From positions 1 to 5,027 of the forward strand of contig JAHWKH010000201.1 in the NCBI GenBank assembly GCA_019347995.1: DNA of 5,027 nucleotides, written 5' to 3'. The notes beneath the pieces are model-generated. The model was not told where the DNA came from. It saw only the letters and a program-made list of their open reading frames with translations, and ran no database searches. The position numbers were made by a program, and so were the translations under genes. Of this stretch, positions 1-5,027 are shown in pieces (the stretch's first letter is position 1; each line of letters starts with the position of its first letter). The DNA is from Gemmatimonadota bacterium. Lineage in GTDB: Bacteria > Gemmatimonadota > Gemmatimonadetes > Longimicrobiales > UBA6960.

Positions 1-1338
1 GATGCCGAGCACGCCGCCCGCCGCCGCGAGCACCAGACCCTCGAGGAGCAGCGTCCGGGCCACCGCCAGCCGCCCCGCTCCCATCGCGGTGCGTACCGCC
101 ACGTCCTGCTCCCGTGCCGCGCCCCGCAGGAGAAAGAGCGTGGCCAGGTTGGCCGCGAGCGTCAGCAGGAGGAAAGCCGCCGCGGCCACGACGGCGAGCA
201 GCGGCGCGCGGACGTCGGCGACCAGATCCTCCTTGAGGGGGGTGGCCCACAGGCGCAGCCCCCGTCCCCCCATGGCCTCGTCGAGGGGGCGGGCCGCCGC
301 GTGCAGCCCCGCTTCCAGGCGCGCTTCGCCGACCCCGTCGCGCAGGCGCGCCAGTCCCGCGGTGAAGCCGCTGTACACGTTCACGTCCGCGAGGTCCATC
401 TGCAGCGGCAGGTAGAGGTCCGCCGGCTGGGGCTCGCCCAGCGACGAGTGCACGACGAAGTCGAAGCCCTCCGGCAGGACGCCCACGACGGTGACGGGGC
501 TCCCGTCGAGATAGATCGTGGAGCCCACCACGCCGGGATCGCCCGCGAACGCGCTCCGCCACAGGGCATGGCCCAGCACGGCGGAGACCGGCGCCCCCGG
601 CGCGTCCTCGCCGGCCCGGAACCCGCGCCCGAGGACGGGCTCGATCCCCAGCACGTCGAAGAGGTTCGCGGACGCCACCGTGGCCCGGACCTCGCGCGGC
701 TCCAGGCCCTCGGCGCCGTGGAAGTTGCGGCGCTCGCTCCTCGCCGCCGCCACGGCCTCGAACACCTCGTCCTGCTCCCTCAGGTTCACGATGTCGGGGC
801 CGCCCAGCCAGCCGCGCGGGAGCCCGATCCAGCTGTAGTCGCGCCACACCCAGACGAGCTCCTCGGGCTCCTCGTACGGCATGGGATCGAGAAGCACGCT
901 TTCCGCCACCGACCCGACGGCGGCGAACGCTCCGACCCCGACGGCCACCGTCAGCACGGTCACCGCCGAGAACGCCGGTGCCCTGCGCAGGCGCCGGACC
1001 GCCTGCTCGATCTCACGTCCCCATTCGCGCATCCCGCTCCCTCCGCCCGTGGTCCACCGTTGCGACCCAGGGGCCGCCGCTCCGCCCACGCTCCATGCCG
1101 CTCCCCCCGTCCCGCTGGGTCCCCGTTCCGACCGCCAGGCCGCCACCGCGCCCCGTGCCATGCCCATCGCCGTGCGCATCCGCAGGCGGAGCGCCCGCGC
1201 CGCGCCGCGTGCGCGGGCGTCGCGGAGCTGGTCGCGGTAGGCCGCCGCCATCTCGTCGCCCCAGCGCTCCCTGACGTCCGACGGGTAGAGGCGCAGGAGG
1301 ACACGGACCAGGCCGCCGCCCTCGCGATCCCCACCCAC
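1..1338 (-). CDS. ADOP-family (MacB/FtsX-like) ABC transporter permease, N-terminal part, cut by window edge
   Basis: An open frame of 446 codons that continues past the left edge. Residues 10-30 (LVRVLLRLYPSDVRERWGDEM) match the prefix helix seen before many ADOP permeases. A variable linker follows, then R-R-L-R-R-A-P-A-F at 115-123 leading into transmembrane helix 1 (about 122-145). A MacB-type extracytoplasmic domain (about 150-345) contains L259-W260 ... G-D-P-G-V-V-G ... V-V-G-V-L-P-E-G-F (to about 292), a hallmark of the family. A second hydrophobic helix lies at about 373-396, and a third begins near 430. Full-length members are roughly 800 residues with two FtsX cores, so about half is missing. 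The family sits in the inner membrane, normally without a fused ATPase; its substrate is unknown. The GTG start is chosen because it keeps the prefix helix and lies one base after the padR-type stop (TGA-C-GTG). An internal ATG at residue 103 would lose the prefix. Confidence 0.9.
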   Translation of the reverse strand, partial: MGGDREGGGLVRVLLRLYPSDVRERWGDEMAAAYRDQLRDARARGAARALRLRMRTAMGMARGAVAAWRSERGPSGTGGAAWSVGGAAAPGSQRWTTGGGSGMREWGREIEQAVRRLRRAPAFSAVTVLTVAVGVGAFAAVGSVAESVLLDPMPYEEPEELVWVWRDYSWIGLPRGWLGGPDIVNLREQDEVFEAVAAARSERRNFHGAEGLEPREVRATVASANLFDVLGIEPVLGRGFRAGEDAPGAPVSAVLGHALWRSAFAGDPGVVGSTIYLDGSPVTVVGVLPEGFDFVVHSSLGEPQPADLYLPLQMDLADVNVYSGFTAGLARLRDGVGEARLEAGLHAAARPLDEAMGGRGLRLWATPLKEDLVADVRAPLLAVVAAAAFLLLTLAANLATLFLLRGAAREQDVAVRTAMGAGRLAVARTLLLEGLVLAAAGGVLGI

Positions 1339-1339
1339 G

Positions 1340-1702
1340 TCAGGCGCCCCCGGCGCCGCGCAGGAATCCGCCGGCGCGGGCCGCGTCCACCAGGGACGCG
1401 AGCCGCTCGGCCTCGGCGGACGCGACGCGGCGGCCGAGGGCCGTGATGCCATAGTGGTTCCTGCGCGGATCGGATCCCCCCGCCGGGGCGTCCGCCGGCT
1501 CGATGAGCCCCGACTCCACCATGCGCCGCAGCGCCCGGTAGAGCGTTCCCACGTCGGGGATCACGTCCTCGCCGGTGCGCGCGGCGGCGTCCTGCATGAT
1601 GCCGTATCCGTGGCGTGGCCCCGCGCCGAGGCTCAGGAGGACGTGGAGCTCCACGGGACGGAGCGGAAGGAAGGCTTCCACGGGGGGCGCTGGCGGGGAC
1701 AT
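1340..1702 (-). CDS. PadR-family winged-helix transcriptional regulator
   Basis: 120 residues, the usual size for the short PadR subgroup that has a winged helix plus one C-terminal dimerisation helix. Visible landmarks are ELHVLLSL (18-25), HGYGI (31-35), VGTLYRALRRMVESGLIE (51-68; the DNA-recognition helix) and the wing R-R-N-H-Y-G-I-T-A-L-G (80-90). The remaining residues, about 92-115, form the C-terminal helix. Longer upstream extensions of the frame are possible. ATG at 1702 is preferred because it begins just before the conserved domain and has GGAAG (minus strand, 1711-1707) about 4 bases upstream, a closely spaced ribosome site. PadR proteins are usually repressors that answer to small molecules or, in ADOP modules, to unknown signals. 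It is followed after one base by the permease start, so co-translation is likely. Autoregulation is inferred from the palindrome 25 bases upstream. Confidence 0.93.
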   Translation of the reverse strand: MSPPAPPVEAFLPLRPVELHVLLSLGAGPRHGYGIMQDAAARTGEDVIPDVGTLYRALRRMVESGLIEPADAPAGGSDPRRNHYGITALGRRVASAEAERLASLVDAARAGGFLRGAGGA

Positions 1703-1726
1703 AGGTCTTCCGGGTGGCGGGGCGCA

Positions 1727-1745
1727 TATATGTGTTTCACATATA
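1727..1745. promoter_or_regulatory. Probable PadR operator, perfect 8-3-8 palindrome
   Basis: TATATGTG-TTT-CACATATA: a perfect 8-base inverted repeat with a 3-base spacer, and a sharp AT-rich island in a window that is otherwise almost all G and C. It contains ATGT and ACAT half-sites, the motif known from PadR-family operators, although here they are 5 bases apart rather than the 8 of the classical PadR site. It lies 25 bases upstream of the PadR start codon. On the minus strand it also offers two TATATG hexamers that could act as the -10 element; no good -35 is seen. A bound PadR dimer would block that promoter, which suggests autoregulation of the PadR-permease operon. Binding is inferred. 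Confidence 0.55.
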
Positions 1746-1812
1746 GAGACGCCGGCGGCCGGGCGAAGGTTGCACCCGTCCGTTCGCGAGGCTTTCGGAG
1801 TCCGGGGCGGGG

Positions 1813-1830
1813 ACGTAGGTTGTGCTACAT
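1813..1830. promoter_or_regulatory. Imperfect dyad upstream of the GH6 gene
   Basis: ACGTAG-GTTGTG-CTACAT: an inverted repeat with five of six positions paired and a 6-base centre, ending 92 bases upstream of the cellulase start codon. Its right half (TG-C-TACAT) also weakly resembles an extended -10 element for plus-strand transcription, with no convincing -35. It may be an operator or promoter part for the plus-strand gene. A chance dyad is quite possible. The rest of the 220-base intergenic region shows nothing else recognisable. Confidence 0.25.
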
Positions 1831-1922
1831 CCGTCGTCCACAGGCCGCGTCTCGCGGCCGATGGACGGCCGTGCCGCTTCCCCCGAGGGGGCGGCCTCGA
1901 CCGCTCCCTCCCGGATCGCCCC

Positions 1923-3557
1923 ATGTCGTCTTCGTCGCTCCCGCGGCGGCGCACCGTCGGCGTCGTCATCCTCTTGGCCGTCGCCGCCTGCGGCGATGCG
2001 CCCACCGAGCCTCCCTTCGAACCGTCCGCCGCCTTCGGCCGCGTGCGCGCGCCCGTGGTGGTGGAGAGCCCGACCCACGGCGAGCGCCTGGCCGACACCA
2101 CCACCTTCCGCGCCCGGGCCGACGGCCTGGACGCCGGGGCGTACACCATGACCTGGCAGGTGGACTACGGGCAGAAGAACCCGATGGGCACGGTGGATGG
2201 CGGCAAGGAAGCGCTCGTGGACGTTTCGACCTGGACGTGGAAGGGGGAAGGACCCTATCGGCTCACCTTCCGGGCGAGCGACGCCAAGGGCCGCACCATC
2301 GGCACCGAGGAGGTGGACATCTACGTCGGCGCGGCGACGGTCCTGGTGGTGGAGCGCCCGCTGGAGGGGGATACGCTTTCGGGCGAGAGCGTCTTCCGCG
2401 CCGCCGTCGAGGGCCGCGACCCCTCCACCTATACCCTCACGTGGCGGGTGGACGGGGGCCAGGAGAATCCCATGACGGTGGCGGCGGGCGCCCACGAGGC
2501 GACGGTCGACGTCTCCACGTGGAGCTGGAACGGGAGCGGCCCCTATCGCCTCACGTTTACGGCGGTGGCCGCGGACGCCTTCCTGGCGGCGAAGGAGGTC
2601 TCGGTGATGGTGGCTTCGGCGGACACGGCCGGCACGGATCCGGGCACGGGCACGCTGGCGGGCGCCACGTTCTGGCCCGATCCCTACTCGAACGCGGCGA
2701 AGCAGGCCGAGGAATGGAGGCTCTCGCGTCCGGAAGACGCAGCCTACATGGACGTGATCGCGGCCGAGGCGCAGGCGGACTGGTTCGGAGACTGGAACGG
2801 GGACGTGCGCGCCGAGGTGGACGCCCGCACGACGACCATCACGGCGACGGGCGCGCTGCCCGTGTACGTCGCCTACAACATCCCCCTGCGGGACTGCTCG
2901 TCGTACTCCGGCGGTGGCGCGACCAGCGCCGACGCCTACCGCTCCTGGATCCGCGCGTTCGCGGAGGGTCTGGCCGGGCGCCCAGCCGCGGTGGTGCTCG
3001 AGCCGGACGGCCTGGCGCTCATGGGCTGCCTGAGCGATGCCCAGCAGCAGGAGCGGCTCGCGCTCCTGGCGGACGCGGTGGAAGTGCTCTCGGCTGGCGG
3101 TGCCTGGGTGTACCTGGACGCCGGGCACGCGCGCTGGCATCCGGCGGCGACCACGGCGGACCGCCTGCTCGCCGCGGGCGTGGCGCAGGCCGCCGGGTTC
3201 GCCCTCAACGTCTCCAACTTCGTGGCGGACGGGGAGAGCGTGCTGTACGGCGAGTCCGTATCCGACCTGCTGGGCGGCGCCCGATTCATCGTGGACAGCA
3301 GCCGCAACGGTCTCGGCCCCGCCGACGGGGACGAGTGGTGCAACCCGGACGGACGGGCCCTGGGGACGCGTCCCACCACGGTGACCGGCCACGACCGCGT
3401 GGACGCGTTTCTGTGGATCAAGCGGCCGGGCGAGTCCGACGGCACGTGCAACGGCGGGCCCTCCGCCGGATCCTGGTGGGCCGACTACGCCCTCGGCCTG
3501 GCGAAGCGGGCCGTGGACGGGACCACGACGACGGTGGTGGCGGCCAGCGACGGCTGA
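1923..3557 (+). CDS. Secreted lipoprotein: two Ig-like repeats plus glycoside hydrolase family 6 (endoglucanase-like cellulase)
   Basis: 544 residues, complete. A lipoprotein signal (R8-R10, hydrophobic 12-19, lipobox V20-A21-A22-C23) predicts a lipid anchor at C23. Two tandem beta-rich, Ig-like repeats follow (45-135 and 141-230), then a short linker and the GH6 domain (about 247-533). GH6 enzymes hydrolyse beta-1,4-glucan with inversion. Both family signatures are present: V316-A-Y-N-I-P-L-R-D324-C325, and V-V-L-E360-P-D362-G-L, where D362 is the predicted proton donor. D399 in Y-L-D-A-G-H and W498-I-K500-R-P-G-E504-S-D506-G match conserved active-site positions of bacterial Cel6 enzymes. 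C325/C369 and C473/C509 probably form the two usual disulfides. A catalytic domain of about 290 residues is the size of compact endoglucanases rather than of cellobiohydrolases with added loops, but the mode of action is inferred. No carbohydrate-binding module or Pro/Thr linker is seen. ATG 1923 is chosen because the signal peptide begins there; only a weak GGA precedes it. Confidence 0.94.
   Translation: MSSSSLPRRRTVGVVILLAVAACGDAPTEPPFEPSAAFGRVRAPVVVESPTHGERLADTTTFRARADGLDAGAYTMTWQVDYGQKNPMGTVDGGKEALVDVSTWTWKGEGPYRLTFRASDAKGRTIGTEEVDIYVGAATVLVVERPLEGDTLSGESVFRAAVEGRDPSTYTLTWRVDGGQENPMTVAAGAHEATVDVSTWSWNGSGPYRLTFTAVAADAFLAAKEVSVMVASADTAGTDPGTGTLAGATFWPDPYSNAAKQAEEWRLSRPEDAAYMDVIAAEAQADWFGDWNGDVRAEVDARTTTITATGALPVYVAYNIPLRDCSSYSGGGATSADAYRSWIRAFAEGLAGRPAAVVLEPDGLALMGCLSDAQQQERLALLADAVEVLSAGGAWVYLDAGHARWHPAATTADRLLAAGVAQAAGFALNVSNFVADGESVLYGESVSDLLGGARFIVDSSRNGLGPADGDEWCNPDGRALGTRPTTVTGHDRVDAFLWIKRPGESDGTCNGGPSAGSWWADYALGLAKRAVDGTTTTVVAASDG
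2055..2612 (+). repeat. Tandem duplication encoding two Ig-like domains within the GH6 lipoprotein
   Basis: Two units of about 91 and 90 residues (2055-2327 and 2343-2612) lie back to back. By hand alignment about half the positions are identical, with one single-residue gap. Shared blocks are W-x-V-D-x-G-Q-x-N-P-M, V-D-V-S-T-W-x-W-x-G-x-G-P-Y-R-L-T-F, and a start of V-V-E-x-P...G. The Trp and Tyr pattern and the alternating hydrophobics suggest a beta-sandwich (Ig or fibronectin-III-like fold). The DNA has drifted at wobble positions, so this is not a very recent duplication. Likely roles are spacing the enzyme from the membrane or binding glucan; neither is shown. Confidence 0.88.
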
Positions 3558-3634
3558 CCGCTCTTTCCGGACACCTCTTTTCCGGAGCGGGCCGGGGGCC
3601 GACCTTGGCGCCCGTCCGCAGCCCGCGGGTCGGC
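3558..3634 (+). other. Inverted and direct repeats after the GH6 stop; weak terminator or mRNA-structure candidate
   Basis: Immediately after the stop codon, CCGCTC (3558-3563) can pair with GAGCGG (3585-3590). The same stretch carries a near-identical direct repeat, CTCTTTCCGGA (3561-3571) and CTCTTTTCCGGA (3575-3586), whose TCCGGA cores could also pair with each other. A second inverted repeat, GCCGACC (3598-3604) with GGTCGGC (3628-3634), follows with a 23-base loop. Neither hairpin is followed by a T-tract, so this is not a standard intrinsic terminator. It could attenuate or protect the cellulase mRNA before the downstream symporter gene. The remaining spacer up to 3681 holds only a 9-base direct repeat, CCTCCAGCC (3641-3649 and 3673-3681). 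Confidence 0.3.
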
Positions 3635-3681
3635 GCCCTTCCTCCAGCCACGCATCCGCCGCCGCCCATGGACCTCCAGCC

Positions 3682-5027
3682 GTGAGCTCCATCGACCTCG
3701 GCATCGCCGCCCTGTACGTGGCGGGGATCCTGGGCGTGGGCTTCGCCGTCTCCCGGCGCATCACGGGCTTTCGCGACTACATGCTGGCCGGGGAGGCCAT
3801 GTCGGCGCCCGTGCTGGTGTGCACGCTGGTCTCCACGTACTACGGGCTCGACGTCCTCTTCGGGAACTCGGAGGTCGGGTTCCTGGAGGGCGTGGTGGGG
3901 TGGTTCTTCTACACGCGCCCCTACTACCTGGCGGTGGTGCTGGCGGCGCTGCTGGTGGCGCGCCGGATCCGGGGAAGGGACTTCATCTCCCTGCCCGACG
4001 TGGCGGGGCGCGCGTACGGAAGGGGGACCCAGGCGACCATCGCCCTGGCGAGCTTCGTGTACTCGCTGCCGCTGCTGGCGCTCATGGGCATCGGCGTGCT
4101 GCTGGACGTGGTGCTGGGGGTGCCCTTCGCGTGGGGCGTGGTCATCGGGGCCGTCCTCTCCATCGCGTACACGCTCATGGGCGGGCTCACGGCCGACGCC
4201 ATCACCGATACGGTCCAGTTCTTCCTCATGTGCGTCACGCTGGGCGTGGCCGCCGCCCTGGCGCTGGACGGCGTGGGCGGCGTCGAGTCGCTGCGGACCG
4301 CCCTGCCGGCCTCCTACTTCGATCCCCGGGGGACGTACCCGCTGGCCGTACTCCTGGTGTGGAGCCTCGGGGCGTTGAGCGTGCTGGTCGAGCCCGCCTT
4401 CTACCAGCGCATCCTCGCGGCCCGCAGCCACCGGACCATCCTGGCGGCGCTGGCCATGGGCGTCGTGCTGTGGGCGGCGTTCGACTGGATCAGCACGCTC
4501 CTGGGCATGGTCGCGCAGGCGCGGGGGCTGGTGGCCGAGCCGCGCTACGCGCTGCTGACCCTCACCATCGAGGTGCTGCCCGTGGGGCTGACCGGGCTGT
4601 TCGTCGCGGGCGTGATCGCCACGGCCATGTCCACCATCGACTCCTACCTGCTCATCGCCGGGGGAAACCTGTCCTACGACCTGTACCGTCCTCTCCGCCG
4701 ACCCGGGATCGGCGACGCGCAGCTCCTGACGCTGACGCGCTGGATGATCGTCGTGGCGGGCATCGTGTCGGTGGGCTTCGCGCTGGTCTTCCCCACCATC
4801 GTCTCGGCCTGGGTCTTCATGGCCAGCGTGCTGGTCTCGGCGGCGCTGGTACCCATCATGGCCGCGCTATACCTGCCGCCTTCGTGGACGCGCCCCGCCG
4901 CGGGGCTGGCGGCGAGCTGGGCGGGCCTGGCCGCCTGCCTCGCCGTCTACGCGGTGGTCGCCGTCATGGGCGCCGACGACCCCGAGTGGGGCACGCGCAT
5001 CTGGCGCTTCACCTTGCGCGGCGCCGA
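3682..5027 (+). CDS. Sodium:solute symporter (SSS family), C-terminus cut by window edge
   Basis: 448 codons are visible and the frame is still open at the right edge; family members usually have 450-550 residues, so only the tail is missing. The protein is a chain of hydrophobic helices beginning at residue 4. Family marks are F30-x-D-Y-M-L-A-G (30-37), the helix S51-T-Y-Y-G-L-D57...G61-N-S-E-V-G, G167-G-L-T-A-D-A-I-T-D176-T-V-Q179, and G305-L-F-V-A-G-V-I-A-T-A-M-S317-T318-I-D320-S321. S317 and T318 align with the sodium-site Ser/Thr of proline carrier PutP. It should couple Na+ entry to uptake of a small solute across the inner membrane. The substrate cannot be read from sequence; being 124 bases downstream of a cellulase makes a sugar or related compound possible. 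Start choice: GTG 3682 precedes the first helix. It lacks a good ribosome site but overlaps the stop of a five-codon reading frame (ATG 3668), so the true start mechanism is uncertain. Confidence 0.92.
   Translation, partial: MSSIDLGIAALYVAGILGVGFAVSRRITGFRDYMLAGEAMSAPVLVCTLVSTYYGLDVLFGNSEVGFLEGVVGWFFYTRPYYLAVVLAALLVARRIRGRDFISLPDVAGRAYGRGTQATIALASFVYSLPLLALMGIGVLLDVVLGVPFAWGVVIGAVLSIAYTLMGGLTADAITDTVQFFLMCVTLGVAAALALDGVGGVESLRTALPASYFDPRGTYPLAVLLVWSLGALSVLVEPAFYQRILAARSHRTILAALAMGVVLWAAFDWISTLLGMVAQARGLVAEPRYALLTLTIEVLPVGLTGLFVAGVIATAMSTIDSYLLIAGGNLSYDLYRPLRRPGIGDAQLLTLTRWMIVVAGIVSVGFALVFPTIVSAWVFMASVLVSAALVPIMAALYLPPSWTRPAAGLAASWAGLAACLAVYAVVAVMGADDPEWGTRIWRFTLRGA

Noticed and set aside
301..1446. 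Plus-strand open frame (381 codons) opposite the permease
   Set aside because: Shadow frame: the minus strand gives a clean ADOP permease through the whole region, and the plus translation has no domain features.
960..1727. Minus-strand 255-codon frame spanning the PadR-permease junction
   Set aside because: It overlaps PadR and the permease N-terminus out of frame. The true frames show the winged-helix motifs and the ADOP prefix helix.
1575..1922. N-terminal extension of the cellulase frame back to ATG 1575
   Set aside because: It would overlap the PadR gene on the other strand and bury the lipoprotein signal peptide that begins at 1923.
1454..3685. Plus-strand open frame of 743 codons overlapping PadR and the cellulase in another frame
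   Set aside because: Low-complexity Arg/Gly-rich translation with no domain, crossing two confident genes. Only its last codons are of note, as the mini-leader before the symporter.
1737..3764. Long minus-strand open frame (675 codons) opposite the cellulase gene
   Set aside because: Its translation is rich in Arg, Gly, His and Pro with no recognisable domain, and it lies opposite a gene with full GH6 signatures. Long antisense frames are expected at this GC content.
3418..4431. Minus-strand open frame (337 codons) opposite the symporter
   Set aside because: His, Arg and Gln-rich shadow translation; the plus strand carries clear SSS-family helices and motifs.
1..5027. Search for tRNA or rRNA genes, CRISPR repeats, insertion sequences, prophage or toxin-antitoxin genes
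   Set aside because: Nothing resembling these was seen by reading; the window is filled by four ordinary protein genes and two short intergenic regions.

Overview
The window is very GC-rich and densely coded, and holds four protein genes in two back-to-back transcription units. A PadR-type repressor sits directly next to a permease of the acidobacterial-type duplicated orphan permease (ADOP) family, with the short YP..R.RWGDEM prefix helix. There is also a lipoprotein starting ...AACGDAPTEP. Both traits are common in Gemmatimonadota and, for PadR-ADOP pairs, in Acidobacteriota. A soil Gemmatimonadota or relative is my best guess. It is inferred from gene style only, because no marker gene is present.

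Layout. Minus strand, 1-1338: the N-terminal 446 residues of an ADOP/MacB-like permease whose reading frame runs off the left edge. Minus strand, 1340-1702: a 120-residue PadR regulator whose stop codon is one base before the permease GTG start, so the two form a tight, probably coupled, operon. Positions 1703-1922 are the divergent control region. It holds an AT-rich perfect 8-3-8 palindrome at 1727-1745, the best candidate for a PadR operator, and a weaker dyad at 1813-1830. Plus strand, 1923-3557: a complete secreted lipoprotein with two tandem Ig-like repeats followed by a glycoside hydrolase family 6 (cellulase) catalytic domain with all signature residues. Positions 3558-3681 are a spacer with two inverted repeats and a short direct repeat, but no clear T-tract terminator. 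Plus strand, 3682-5027: a sodium:solute symporter, open at the right edge.

Reading of the locus. The plus-strand pair could work together: a surface-anchored beta-1,4-glucanase cutting cellulose or a related glucan, followed by a Na+-driven transporter that might import a product. Operon membership and substrate are not shown by the sequence. The minus-strand pair looks like a self-contained, autoregulated PadR-permease module whose promoter region abuts that of the glucanase gene. No RNA gene, mobile element, CRISPR array or clearly new system was seen. The most unusual items are the domain architecture of the GH6 lipoprotein and the sharp palindrome in the shared control region.
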